DNA of 64,000 nt from Phreatobacter stygius (GCF_005144885.1 NZ_CP039690.1:3733001-3797000), one strand, 5' to 3'. Positions 9,913 to 18,730 are shown, counted from the stretch's first letter. A program made the numbers and translations. The notes: a model not told the origin generated them from the sequence alone.

Positions 9913-10883
9913 CCGAAGCCCTGCTCAGCGTCAAGAACCTGGTCAAGAACTACGCGATCACAGGCGGGCTGCTGTCGCGCGAAGTCGCCCGGGTTCACGC
10001 GGTCGACGGCGTCAATTTCGACATCAAGGCCGGCGAGACCCTCGGTCTCGTGGGTGAATCCGGCTGCGGCAAGTCGACCACCGGACGCTGCATCCTCCGG
10101 CTGATCGAGCCGACCGCCGGCGAAATCTGGTTCGAAGGCAAGGACGTCATGGCGCTCGGCCATGATGCGCTGACGGCGCTGCGCCGTGACATGCAGATCA
10201 TCTTCCAGGACCCCTACGCCTCGCTCAATCCGCGCATGACCATTGGCGCGATCATTGCCGAGGCCTTGATCATCCACGGCCTGGCGAAGTCGAAACAGGA
10301 CCTCGACGCCCGTGTCGTCGACCTGCTCGAAACGGTCGGCCTGCGGTCCGACCATATGAGCCGTTATCCGCATGAGTTTTCCGGTGGCCAGCGCCAGCGC
10401 ATCGGCATTGCCCGGGCGCTCGCGGTCGAGCCCAAGCTGATCGTCTGCGACGAGCCGGTCTCGGCCCTCGACGTGTCGGTCCAGGCCCAGGTGATCAACC
10501 TTCTGGAGGACCTGCAGGAAAAGTTCAGCCTGACCTATCTGTTCATTGCCCACGATCTCAGCGTGGTCGAGCACATCTCGACCCGTGTCGCGGTGATGTA
10601 TCTCGGCCGGGTCGTCGAGATCGCGCCGGCGCGCGACCTCTACACCACGCCGCTGCACCCCTATACCGAGGCGCTGCTCTCGGCCGTCCCTATCCCCGAT
10701 CCCAAGGTCAAGCGCCGGCGCATCATGCTGCAGGGCGACGTGCCGAACCCGATCAACCCGCCGACCGGCTGCCATTTCCACACGCGCTGCCCGGTGCGCC
10801 AACTGCCCTTGTGCAGCCAGACCTCGCCCGAACTGAAGCAAAGCGCCGACGGGCACTGGGTTGCTTGCCACCTTCGCGGCTAG
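9909..10883 (+). CDS. ABC transporter ATP-binding protein, DppF/OppF family
   Basis: Second ATPase of the Dpp-type importer, 324 residues. It has Walker [11 protein letters not shown]-loop [15 protein letters not shown], signature [15 protein letters not shown], Walker [17 protein letters not shown] and the H-loop [11 protein letters not shown]. The C-terminal oligopeptide domain with [19 protein letters not shown] carries the conserved cysteines. It is translationally coupled to the DppD-type gene by an ATGA overlap and completes the permease/ATPase set. A 116-base gap without strong signals follows before the next binding protein. Confidence 0.95.
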
Positions 10884-10999
10884 GCCCGTCCGAGCGGGCT
10901 GGAAAACGCATAGCTCAAGAGCGCCGGCGGGCATGGTCAGATGGTACCGGCATTGCTGTGTGATGCGCCGTCACACTTGATCTCTCACCTGGGCTCATC

Positions 11000-12556
11000 A
11001 TGCTGAAATTACGATCGGTCTTCGCCTTGTCGCTGGCGCTCGCAGCCCCATTTGCGGCGCCGCCCGCGCAGGCCGCCGGCACGCTCGTCGCGGTGCTGGA
11101 AGCGGAGATCACCACGCTCGATCCGCATTTCAACGCCGCCTATATCTCGCGCACCTTCAGCTACATGGTGTTCGACACCCTGTTCGCGATGGATTCGAAG
11201 GGCGAGATCAAGCCGCAGATGGTGCAGGACTGGCAGGTCTCGGACGACCGCATGACCTATACCTTCACCTTGCGCGACGGCCTGAAATGGCATGACGGCC
11301 AGCCGGTGACGGCAGCCGACTGCGTCGCCTCGCTGCGCCGCTGGGGTGCCCGCAATGCGCTCGGCCGCCGGCTGATGGCGGCGACCGCGTCGATCGAGGC
11401 GCGCGACGCCAAGACCTTCGTGCTCAAGCTGAAGGAGCCGTTCGGCCTGGTCATCCACGCGCTTGGCCACCCGGTCAGCCCCGGCGCCTTCATGATGCCG
11501 GAACGCCTTGCCAACACGCCGGGCGAACAGCGGATCCCGGAGGTCATCGGTTCCGGCCCGTTCGTCTATGCGAAGGCCGACCACCGCTCCGGCGACCGGA
11601 TGACCCTGCGCCGCAACGCCGCCTATGTGCCGCGCGACGAGCCGGCCGATTTCCTGGCCGGCGGCAAGCGGGTCAATATCGACGCGCTGGAGATCCGCGT
11701 CATCCCCGATGGTGCGACCGCCGCCTCGGCCCTGCAGGCCGGCGAAATCGACTTCATGCAATATGCCCCCTTCGATCTCCTGCCCATGCTGGAGAAGAAC
11801 AGCCGGATCAGGGTCCTGGGCTTTTCCGGGCCGCATATGTTCGCCGGCGCCTATCGCCTCAACGCCACGCAAAAGCCGTTCGATGATCCGGCGATCCGCC
11901 GGGTCCTGTGGCAACTGGTCGACCAGCGCGAGGTGCTCGACGGCCTTGGCCTGTCGGCGCGCTACGCCAGGACCTGCGCGAGCTTCTTCATGTGCGGCGG
12001 CACCTATGAGAGCACCGCCGGCATCGCGGCGGCGTCCGCGCCGTCGATCGAGGCGGCCCGCAAGGCGCTGAGCCAGACCCGTTACGCCGGTGAACCGGTG
12101 GTCGTGCTGCAGGCGAGCGACCTGGAAGCGCCGCGCGTCTCGGCCGAGGTGCTGGCCGACAAGCTCCGGCGCGTCGGCTTCAATGTCGACCTGCAGGTGA
12201 TGGACTGGGCTTCGGTCCTGGCGCGCCGCGCCAAGCGCGAGGGCTGGAGCGTCTATGGCGTCCATGCCGGCGGTTTCGATCTCGCGTCACCCTTGACCAA
12301 TGTCATGGTCGCCTTCAACTGCGCCGACTATACCGGCTGGCAGTGCGACGCCCGCATCACGCCGCTCCTGGAAGCCTTCACGCGCGCGCCCGACGATGCC
12401 GCGCGCAAGCCGCTCGCCGATCAGATCCAGGCCATCATGTACGAACAGGCGCCGGGCATTCCCTGGGGCCAGTTCGCCCAGCCGGCCGCCCATCGCGCCA
12501 ATCTGCGCAATCTGATTCCGTCGGCCATTCCGGTATTCTGGAACGTCGAGAAGTAA
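11000..12556 (+). CDS. second family 5 ABC substrate-binding protein
   Basis: Periplasmic binding protein of 518 residues with a Sec signal (LRSVFALSLALAAPFAAPP, cleavage after AQA). Family 5 features include TTLDPHFNAAYISRTFSYMV, DGLKWHDGQPVTAADCVASL and GSGPFVYAKADHRSG. It is not a copy of the binding protein at 5190; it is much closer to the two at 28199-31421, sharing KRWG/RRWG sequence, the ALQAGEID motif and two cysteine pairs (CASFFMC and NCADYTGWQC). It probably gives the upstream permease/ATPase complex a second ligand range, or once belonged to another system. The next gene starts 12 bases later, so co-transcription is likely. Confidence 0.93.
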   Translation: MLKLRSVFALSLALAAPFAAPPAQAAGTLVAVLEAEITTLDPHFNAAYISRTFSYMVFDTLFAMDSKGEIKPQMVQDWQVSDDRMTYTFTLRDGLKWHDGQPVTAADCVASLRRWGARNALGRRLMAATASIEARDAKTFVLKLKEPFGLVIHALGHPVSPGAFMMPERLANTPGEQRIPEVIGSGPFVYAKADHRSGDRMTLRRNAAYVPRDEPADFLAGGKRVNIDALEIRVIPDGATAASALQAGEIDFMQYAPFDLLPMLEKNSRIRVLGFSGPHMFAGAYRLNATQKPFDDPAIRRVLWQLVDQREVLDGLGLSARYARTCASFFMCGGTYESTAGIAAASAPSIEAARKALSQTRYAGEPVVVLQASDLEAPRVSAEVLADKLRRVGFNVDLQVMDWASVLARRAKREGWSVYGVHAGGFDLASPLTNVMVAFNCADYTGWQCDARITPLLEAFTRAPDDAARKPLADQIQAIMYEQAPGIPWGQFAQPAAHRANLRNLIPSAIPVFWNVEK

Positions 12557-12567
12557 GACCAGGAAAC

Positions 12568-14169
12568 ATGCTCATGTATGACGTCATCATTGTCGGCGGC
12601 GGCTCTGCCGGCGCGGCGCTCGCCGCCCGCCTCACCGAGGATGCCGACCGGCGCGTCCTGCTGCTCGAGGCAGGTCTCGACTGGCGCGCCGGCGAGGCGC
12701 CCTGGGAGATCACCACGCCCAATCCGATCCCGATCATCCACCGGCGCGAATTCCAGGAAAAATGGCAATGGCCTGATCTGATGACGCGCCGCATCGCCGG
12801 TCAGGACCAGCGCTTCTACTGGCGCGGCAAGGGGCTCGGCGGCAGTTCCATGATGAACGGCCAGATCGCCATTCGCGGCGTCGCCGATGCCTTCGACGAA
12901 TGGGCGGCGCTTGGCTGCGAGGGCTGGTCGGCGCGCGAGATCATGCCGCTGTTCTCGACCATCGAGGACGACCTGGCTCTCGGCGGCGAGCCCGGCCATG
13001 GCCGCGGCGGACCGCTGCCGGTCTATCGCGCGCCGCCGGAAGCCTGGGGGCCGGTCGACCACGGCCTGCGCGATGCGGCGCTTGCCGCCGGCTATCCCTG
13101 GTGCGCCGACGTCAACGGGCCCGACGGCGAGGGTGTCGCCTGCTACCCGATCAACAGCCGCGACCACAGGCGCATCTCGACCAATGAAGCCTATCTGGAA
13201 CCGGCGCGGCATCGCCCCAATCTGGAAATCCGCGGCCATGCCCTGGTCGACCGGGTGCTCATCCGCGACGGCAGGGCGACCGGCGTACGCGTCCATCTTT
13301 CCGGCCACGGCTGGACCGAGATCGCCGCGCGCGAGGTGGTGCTCTGCGGCGGCGCGATCCACAGTCCGGCGATCCTGATGCGCTCCGGCGTCGGGCCGGC
13401 CGGACACCTCAAGGCCTTGGGGCTCGCAGTCGAGCGCGACCTGCCGGTCGGACAGCATTTCTTCGACCATCCGCTGTTCCGTGCCTCGGTCGAACTCGAC
13501 GACGCGCACCGGCCGACCGATCCCGACACCCGCCACACCAATTGTTGTGTCACCTACAGTTCCGGCCTCGCCGGCGGCGGCAAGCGCGACATGATCCTGA
13601 TCGCCTTCAACCACCGCGGCATCGAGAACCCCGCGCGTTCGGGCGCCATTGGCGCCGGCCTGTTCAATGCCTTTTCGCGCGGCACGCTGAGGCTCGCCTC
13701 GGCCGATCCCGACATCGATCCGATCGTCGAGGAGAACATGCTGGCCGACCCGCGCGACATGCTGCGCATGACCGACGCGGTGAAGCGGCTGGCGGTGCTG
13801 GCGGTTCAGCCGGCGCTGTCGGGCATTTCGCAGTGGATCCGGCTGGGCGACACGGCCTTGAGCCTGCCCGAGGCGGCAGCGCTGCCCGATGCCGAACTGG
13901 AAGCTGTGCTGCGCCAGGAGACCGGCGATATCCAGCATGCCGCCGGCTCCTGCAAGATGTCCGGGTTTGGCGATGCCGACGGCGTGGTGAACCCCGACGG
14001 GACCGTCAAGGGCCTTGGCGCGCTGCGCGTCGCCGATGCCTCGATCATGCCGGCCGATTGCCGGGCCAACACCCATCTCACCACCGTGGTGATCGGTGAG
14101 GCCATTGCCGCCCGCATGCGGGCGGCGAGCCTTGCGTCGGCGAAGGTCGCGGTGGCTGCAGCGCCGTGA
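12568..14169 (+). CDS. GMC family FAD-dependent oxidoreductase
   Basis: Flavoenzyme of 533 residues of the glucose-methanol-choline family, which oxidises alcohol groups. The N-terminal dinucleotide fold is YDVIIVGGGSAGAALAARL with the acidic residue at the end of the second strand in LLLEAG. The second GMC signature GGAIHSPAILMRSGVGPAGHL and the C-terminal active-site region (QHAAGSCKMSG, then RVADASIMPADCRANTH) are present. I chose the ATG at 12568 because AGGAA lies just upstream and the fold begins at once. It follows the second binding protein by 12 bases, suggesting it oxidises what that protein helps import. The substrate cannot be named; choline dehydrogenase is only the nearest characterised type. 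Confidence 0.92.
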   Translation: MLMYDVIIVGGGSAGAALAARLTEDADRRVLLLEAGLDWRAGEAPWEITTPNPIPIIHRREFQEKWQWPDLMTRRIAGQDQRFYWRGKGLGGSSMMNGQIAIRGVADAFDEWAALGCEGWSAREIMPLFSTIEDDLALGGEPGHGRGGPLPVYRAPPEAWGPVDHGLRDAALAAGYPWCADVNGPDGEGVACYPINSRDHRRISTNEAYLEPARHRPNLEIRGHALVDRVLIRDGRATGVRVHLSGHGWTEIAAREVVLCGGAIHSPAILMRSGVGPAGHLKALGLAVERDLPVGQHFFDHPLFRASVELDDAHRPTDPDTRHTNCCVTYSSGLAGGGKRDMILIAFNHRGIENPARSGAIGAGLFNAFSRGTLRLASADPDIDPIVEENMLADPRDMLRMTDAVKRLAVLAVQPALSGISQWIRLGDTALSLPEAAALPDAELEAVLRQETGDIQHAAGSCKMSGFGDADGVVNPDGTVKGLGALRVADASIMPADCRANTHLTTVVIGEAIAARMRAASLASAKVAVAAAP

Positions 14170-14257
14170 ACGGTCTTCGGCCGGGCACCTGAAACACGAC
14201 CGCTTCACCTCTCCCCGGCGATCACAGGAGCCCTGATCCGGCCTCACCGCCCTTTTT

Positions 14258-14340
14258 CGTCTTGGCCGGGCTTGTCCCGGCCATCCACGCATCGGGACCG
14301 GGGCAAGTCGTGGATGCCCGGCACAAGGCCGGGCAAGACG
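14258..14340. repeat. REP-like imperfect inverted repeat, long form
   Basis: Two 32-base arms, 14258-14289 and 14309-14340, are inverted copies with only a few mismatches around a 19-base loop. Each arm carries the sequence CGTCTTG(G/C)CCGG and ends in CATCCACG. The same arm sequence, with CGTCATGG at its start, recurs at 28024-28108. Such elements are dispersed in many alphaproteobacterial genomes. Confidence 0.8.
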
Positions 14341-14430
14341 AAGTGATCAGTCTTGCGGGCGCTCGGATTCGCGCTCGGCTCGCGGCAACGCAAACCCTCG
14401 GGGCAAAATCCCCGGGGAACGGGCCTTGCT

Positions 14431-14461
14431 CGTCATGGCCGGCCTTGTGCCGGCCATGACG
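14431..14461. repeat. REP-like perfect palindrome, short form
   Basis: A perfect 13-bp inverted repeat, CGTCATGGCCGGC at 14431-14443 and its complement at 14449-14461, surrounds the 5-base loop CTTGT. It is the same family as the arms at 14258-14340 and 28024-28108 but lacks the CATCCACG extension. Confidence 0.8.
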
Positions 14462-14489
14462 CGGTGAAAACCGGCCGCGACCTCCCGCC

Positions 14490-15389
14490 TCACACCGCAT
14501 TGTCGCGCGCAAACTCCGCGACTTGCGCATGGGTCGCGAACCAGACATCGCCCTTGGCCTTGGCGTGTTTGATCAGCTCCTCGATGATCCAGATGCGCGA
14601 GCGATAGCCGATGATGTGCGGATGGGTGGTCAGCTGGAAAATGCCGCCTTCGTCATAAGCCGCGTCGAACTCGCGTTTGAAGATGTTGAACACGGCTTCC
14701 GGCGCGGTGTGGGGCCTCAGCGACTGGAACCGGTGCATCATGAAATAGACCGCGTCGTCGCGCACCCATTCGACCGGCAGCTCGATCACGCCTGACGGCT
14801 TACCCTCGAGCATGAGCTCGTAACAGTCCTCGTCGGCCATCAGCGAGGAGTCGTAGAGCAGGCCCATTTCCTTCTCGATCTTGAGCGTATTCGGGCTGAA
14901 GTCCCAGGACGGCGTGCGCAGGCCGACCGGTCGGACGCCGGTGATCTTTTCCAGCGTCTCGGTCGAACGCATCATCAGGTCGCGTTCCGCCTCATAGGGC
15001 AGCACCGAATTGAGCTCATGGATCCAGCCGTGAATGCCGATCTCGTGGCCTTCGGCGACCACGCGGCGCTGCTCGTCCTCGTGCAGCAGGGCTGCCACCG
15101 CCGGCACGTAGAAGGTCGCCGGCACGCCGTATCGTTCCAGGATCTTCAGGATGCGCGGCACGCCGACCCGCGGCCCATATTGGCCCCAGGCCATGCGGCC
15201 GATGGAATTGCCGCCGTCACGCAGCTCGTTGGTCTCGTGGTCGGCATCGAACGACAGGGCGAAGGCGCAGCGCGCGCCGTCCTTCCAGGCCTTCGGGCGA
15301 TAGCTGCGGCCAGCCCGCACCTGGCCGACCAGCTTGCGCCAATGCTCCTCCGGCCACTGCCAGGGTTCGAGTTTCGGGGTCTCGGTCAT
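14490..15389 (-). CDS. polysaccharide deacetylase family protein (NodB fold; cyclic-imidase/PuuE-like)
   Basis: Metal-dependent hydrolase of 299 residues. The NodB-type motifs are FDAD (residues 48-51, catalytic base and metal aspartate), HEIGIHGWIH (115-124, metal histidines), RTPSWDFSPNT and the late TTHPHIIG. There is no signal peptide, so it acts in the cytoplasm. That, the length and the opening RPKAWKDGARCAFALSFDAD fit the subfamily that includes allantoinase PuuE, HP0310 and bacterial cyclic imidases rather than cell-wall chitin deacetylases. It is the last gene of an MFS-SDR-hydrolase operon, 37 bases after the SDR gene, suggesting it opens or deacylates an imported small molecule. 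Confidence 0.9.
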   Translation of the reverse strand: MTETPKLEPWQWPEEHWRKLVGQVRAGRSYRPKAWKDGARCAFALSFDADHETNELRDGGNSIGRMAWGQYGPRVGVPRILKILERYGVPATFYVPAVAALLHEDEQRRVVAEGHEIGIHGWIHELNSVLPYEAERDLMMRSTETLEKITGVRPVGLRTPSWDFSPNTLKIEKEMGLLYDSSLMADEDCYELMLEGKPSGVIELPVEWVRDDAVYFMMHRFQSLRPHTAPEAVFNIFKREFDAAYDEGGIFQLTTHPHIIGYRSRIWIIEELIKHAKAKGDVWFATHAQVAEFARDNAV

Positions 15390-15426
15390 CGATCACTCCT
15401 CAGGCTCGATCACGAATCCGGCGCCG

Positions 15427-16188
15427 TCACAAAAGCGGCGCGCCGGTCACCGGCAAGGTCTGGCCGGTGATCCAGGACGCGAAGTCGGACGCGAGAAAGG
15501 TCACCGCGTCGGCGATGTCGTCGGGCTTGCCCATCCGGCGCATGGCGATGCGATCGGTGAAGGTCGCGCGGAAATCCGGCGTGTAGCTGGCCCATTGCCG
15601 CTCATAGTCGGGGCTCGTCGCCATGAAGCCGGGCGCCACCGAATTGACCGTGATGCCGAACGGCCCGAGCTCCTGGGCCAGCTGCTTGACCAGCCCGATC
15701 TGGCCATGTTTGGCGGCGGCATAACTTTGGATGCCGGTCAGGCTGGTGGCGAGCCCGGCGCGGCTGGAAATCGTGATGATGCGGCCCGAGCCCTTGGCCT
15801 TCATGCCCGGCGCCACCGCCTTGGCGAACAGGAAGGCGCCCTTCAGGTTGACGTCGACGACCGCGTCGAAATCGTCGGCGCTGACCTCCTCCAGCGGCCG
15901 TGCCTGCTGCCCGCGCACGCCGCCGGCAACATAGACCAGCACGTCGACCGCGCCGCCGGCGGCCGCGACCACCGCGCCGATCGAGGCCTCGTCCGTGATG
16001 TCGACCGGCAGCGCGTGAATGGCGCCGCCGGCCTCGGTCTTGGCCGTGAGGGGGCCGAGCGCCTCGGCCAGCAGGTCGCAGGCGAAGACCTCGGCGCCGT
16101 CCGCCGCCAGCGATCGGGTTATCGCTTGCCCGATGCCGCGCGCCGCGCCGGCGACGATGATCGTTTTGCCGTCGAAACGGATCAGCAT
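15427..16188 (-). CDS. SDR family NAD(P)-dependent oxidoreductase
   Basis: Classical short-chain dehydrogenase of 253 residues. The cofactor-binding motif is GAARGIG (residues 14-20), the catalytic Ser lies in ITISSRAG and the Tyr/Lys pair in SYAAAKHG; the NVNLKG-like segment (DVNLKGAFLF) supplies the structural Asn. The DLL after the second strand (VFACDLLAEA) has an acidic residue, suggesting NAD preference. The end GQTLPVTGAPLL is the usual family C-terminus. It lies 7 bases after the MFS gene and is probably co-transcribed with it. The substrate is unknown; a hydroxy acid or alcohol is likely. Confidence 0.94.
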   Translation of the reverse strand: MLIRFDGKTIIVAGAARGIGQAITRSLAADGAEVFACDLLAEALGPLTAKTEAGGAIHALPVDITDEASIGAVVAAAGGAVDVLVYVAGGVRGQQARPLEEVSADDFDAVVDVNLKGAFLFAKAVAPGMKAKGSGRIITISSRAGLATSLTGIQSYAAAKHGQIGLVKQLAQELGPFGITVNSVAPGFMATSPDYERQWASYTPDFRATFTDRIAMRRMGKPDDIADAVTFLASDFASWITGQTLPVTGAPLL

Positions 16189-16195
16189 GGGCGCC

Positions 16196-17473
16196 TCATT
16201 GCAGGTCCTCGAAGGCGGTCTCGCGCAATTGCCAGATGACGATGGTCGAGACCACCGCCGCCGCCACCAGGTAATAGGTATGGGCGATCGGCGAGCCGAA
16301 GGTGCTGATCAGCCAGACCGAGATGAATGGCGCGAAGCCGCCGAAAATGGCGACCGCCAGGGCATAACCCGAGGTCATCCAGGTCGAGCGGTTGCGGGTC
16401 GGGAAGATCTCGGCGATCGCCGCCGGCCCGGCGCCGGAGAACATCGAGATCATCACCGCGAAGACGACCTGCACGATGATCAGGGAGGTCAGCGAGACGC
16501 CGCCGGACAGGAGATAGCTGAAAACCGGATAGGGCACGATGACGAAGCAGAGGCAGCAGGCGATCAACAGTGGCTTGCGGCCGAAGCGGTCGGACAGCTT
16601 GCCCATGATCGGGATCGCGACCATCAGCGCCAGCAGCCCGATCGTATTGGCCCACAAGGCCTGCGAGGCGGTCAGGCTCATATAGCGCTGGGTCCAGGTT
16701 GGCATGTAGTTGAGCAGCACGTAGAAACAGACGGTCCAGACGATGGTGAAGCCGAAAGCCCGGCCGGCGAGCAGCCAGGGGCTGACATGGTCGTCGACCG
16801 AGGGTGCCACGACCTTGCCTTCGGCGACCGCTTTATAGGCCGGGGTCTCCTCGATGGTCCGGCGCATATAGAGGCCGACCGGTCCCAGAATGCCGCCGAT
16901 CAGGAACGGGATGCGCCAGCCCCAGTCGTCCATCTGCGGCGTGGTCAGCACGGTGTTCATCAAGGCGGCGACGCCCGAGCCGAGCAGCAGGCCGGCGACC
17001 ACGCTCATCTGCTGGAAGCTGCCGTAGAAGCCGCGCTGGTTCTTCGGCGCCCATTCGACGATGAAGGCGGTCGAGCCGCCCCATTCGCCGCCGGCCGAGA
17101 AGCCCTGCAGCAGGCGGGCCACCACCAGCAGCAGCGGCGCCAGGTAGCCGATGCTCTCATAGGTCGGCAACAGGCCGATCATCACCGTGCCGACGGCCAT
17201 CAGGAACATGGTCAGCAACAAGGCGTTCTTGCGGCCGCTGACATCGCCCATGCGGCCGATGACGATGCCGCCGAGCGGCCTTGCGAGGAAGCCGAGCCCA
17301 TAGGCCAGGAAGGCCGACAGGAGTGCCGTCACCTCGTCCTGAACGGGGAAGAATTTTCTGGCGATGATGCTTGCGACATAGGCGTAGACGGCGAAATCGT
17401 ACCACTCGAGGACGTTGCCGACGACCGCGGCCGTGACCGCCTTCTTGCTCTTGACCCGATCTTGCGCCGACAT
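16196..17473 (-). CDS. MFS transporter, metabolite:H+ symporter (MHS, ProP/KgtP-like)
   Basis: Secondary transporter of 425 residues with about twelve membrane helices. The start GNVLEWYDFAVYAYVASIIA, the loop GRMGDVSGRKNALL and the LLQGFSAGGEWGGSTAFIVE segment define the MHS subfamily, whose known members carry alpha-ketoglutarate, proline/betaine, citrate or shikimate with protons. It leads a minus-strand operon with an SDR and a NodB-fold hydrolase, so uptake of an organic acid or zwitterion for these enzymes is likely. Its promoter must lie in the 381-base divergent gap that follows. Confidence 0.94.
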   Translation of the reverse strand: MSAQDRVKSKKAVTAAVVGNVLEWYDFAVYAYVASIIARKFFPVQDEVTALLSAFLAYGLGFLARPLGGIVIGRMGDVSGRKNALLLTMFLMAVGTVMIGLLPTYESIGYLAPLLLVVARLLQGFSAGGEWGGSTAFIVEWAPKNQRGFYGSFQQMSVVAGLLLGSGVAALMNTVLTTPQMDDWGWRIPFLIGGILGPVGLYMRRTIEETPAYKAVAEGKVVAPSVDDHVSPWLLAGRAFGFTIVWTVCFYVLLNYMPTWTQRYMSLTASQALWANTIGLLALMVAIPIMGKLSDRFGRKPLLIACCLCFVIVPYPVFSYLLSGGVSLTSLIIVQVVFAVMISMFSGAGPAAIAEIFPTRNRSTWMTSGYALAVAIFGGFAPFISVWLISTFGSPIAHTYYLVAAAVVSTIVIWQLRETAFEDLQ

Positions 17474-17854
17474 GAAGTGCCCCCACTCTGGTAACGGACC
17501 CGTTCAGCCTCCGATGGTTTTTTATGGTCGGGAGACCGGTGCCCTGCCGGCAGGATGGCGCGCGGGTTCCGGTGAGGCAACGGCCGCAGACCGGCCGCAG
17601 AGCAGCGTTGCAAGACAAGGCTGCGTCAGATCTGTCGCATTATCTGTCTCATCAGGGATGAACGGTGTCGCGACGGCGCGTCAAACCTTGGCATTGCGGT
17701 GGATCAAACTTGCTCCAAACGGACTGAGCTCGATCATTCTTTGCTCTCGACGGGTTCCGGGAAAACCGGGACAGTGCGGTCCTGCGCCAGCGGTCGGCTT
17801 CCGCCGCGCGGGCGCGAAGGACATCGGGGCCGAGAGGGCTTGGAGGGGCATGTC
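17474..17854. other. divergent intergenic region without a gene
   Basis: It separates the MFS operon from the amino acid importer operon and should hold both promoters. The frame of the binding protein is open upstream to 17699 but that part looks non-coding. An 11-base direct repeat lies at 17630-17652. I could not assign a promoter with confidence. Confidence 0.6.
17630..17652. promoter_or_regulatory. ATCTGTC direct repeat
   Basis: ATCTGTCGCAT (17630-17640) is followed after one base by ATCTGTCTCAT (17642-17652), an 11-base direct repeat with a single difference and a 12-base period. It sits midway between the divergent MFS and amino acid importer operons. It could be a tandem regulator site, but no regulator gene is adjacent. 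Confidence 0.3.
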
Positions 17855-18730
17855 ATGATATTTGCCGATCAGATCAGGAGCGGCGTTCTGGCCGCGATGG
17901 TGGCTCTTGGGCTGGCGACATCCGCCGCGGCCCAGGCTCCGGCGACGCCGGCGGCCCAGCCGCCGGTCAATACCTTCCAGAAGATCCAGCGCGAAGGCGT
18001 GCTCAAGGTCGGCGTGCGCGCCGACTACCGGCCCTGGGGCTTCCGCAATCCGCAGGGCGAATTTGTCGGCCTGGAGATCGAGATGGCGCGCGACATCGCC
18101 CGCTCGCTCGGTGTGCGCGTCGAGTTCGTGCCGGTGGTGGCTTCCAACCGCATGCAGTTCCTGCAGCAGGGCCAGACCGATCTGATGATCGCCACCATGT
18201 CGGATGTGGCGGACCGGCGGCGCGTCGTCGGCATCGTCCACCCGAATTATTATTCCTCGGGCTTCAACGTGATCATGCCGAAAAGCGTCACGCCGGCGGC
18301 CTGGGAAAACCTGCGCGGCCGGACGCTCTGCGCCATCCAGGGCGCCTGGTACAATCGCCCCGCGACCGAGCGTTTCGGCGTCGAGATCCTGGCCTTCACC
18401 GGCGTATCCGAGGTCGAAACCGCGCTCGAGCAGCGCCGTTGCCTCGGCTGGATCTATGACGACAACCTGATCGCCGTGATGCTGGCCGATGCGTCGGGCC
18501 GCTGGAAGGATTTCCACCAGCCGCTGGCGAGCCAGAGCGACACGCCCTGGGGGCTTGCCGTACGGCTGGAAGACCGCGACAGCGCCTGGGGTCGCTACGT
18601 CGGCGGCACGATCGCCGAATGGCATCGCACGGGCAAGCTGCTGGAATGGGAAAAGGCCGCCGGCATCGCCGAGAGCCCGTTCCTGCGCCGCATGCACGAC
18701 GCGCTGCGCGACCACGTGCGGACGAATTGA
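17855..18730 (+). CDS. amino acid ABC transporter substrate-binding protein (family 3)
   Basis: Periplasmic binding protein of 291 residues of the HisJ/GlnH type. A Sec signal (AAMVALGLATSAAAQ) is followed by a proline/alanine-rich linker and the mature start LKVGVRADYRPWGFRN. The sequence GEFVGLEIEMARDIARSLGV is the diagnostic family 3 region. The ATG at 17855 was chosen because GGAGGGG lies about 6 bases upstream; an earlier in-frame ATG at 17699 would add residues unlike any signal peptide. Two permeases and an ATPase follow, so this is a complete polar amino acid importer. The exact amino acid is not evident. Confidence 0.93.
   Translation: MIFADQIRSGVLAAMVALGLATSAAAQAPATPAAQPPVNTFQKIQREGVLKVGVRADYRPWGFRNPQGEFVGLEIEMARDIARSLGVRVEFVPVVASNRMQFLQQGQTDLMIATMSDVADRRRVVGIVHPNYYSSGFNVIMPKSVTPAAWENLRGRTLCAIQGAWYNRPATERFGVEILAFTGVSEVETALEQRRCLGWIYDDNLIAVMLADASGRWKDFHQPLASQSDTPWGLAVRLEDRDSAWGRYVGGTIAEWHRTGKLLEWEKAAGIAESPFLRRMHDALRDHVRTN

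Larger units (their letters stand above)
14170..14489. other. convergent intergenic region with palindromic repeats
   Basis: The region lies between the ends of the GMC gene and the deacetylase gene. I see no gene. It holds a long hairpin at 14258-14340, a GC-rich stem-loop around 14398-14418 (CTCGGGG against CCCCGGGG) and a shorter palindrome at 14431-14461. Transcripts from both sides run into these structures, so they may serve as terminators. Confidence 0.7.

Noticed and set aside
10958-10976. GTGTGA/TCACAC dyad 23 bases upstream of the second binding protein, similar to a CRP site
   Set aside because: The TGTGA and TCACA halves are separated by 7 bases instead of the 6 of a CRP/FNR-type site, and a 6-bp dyad is easily found by chance.
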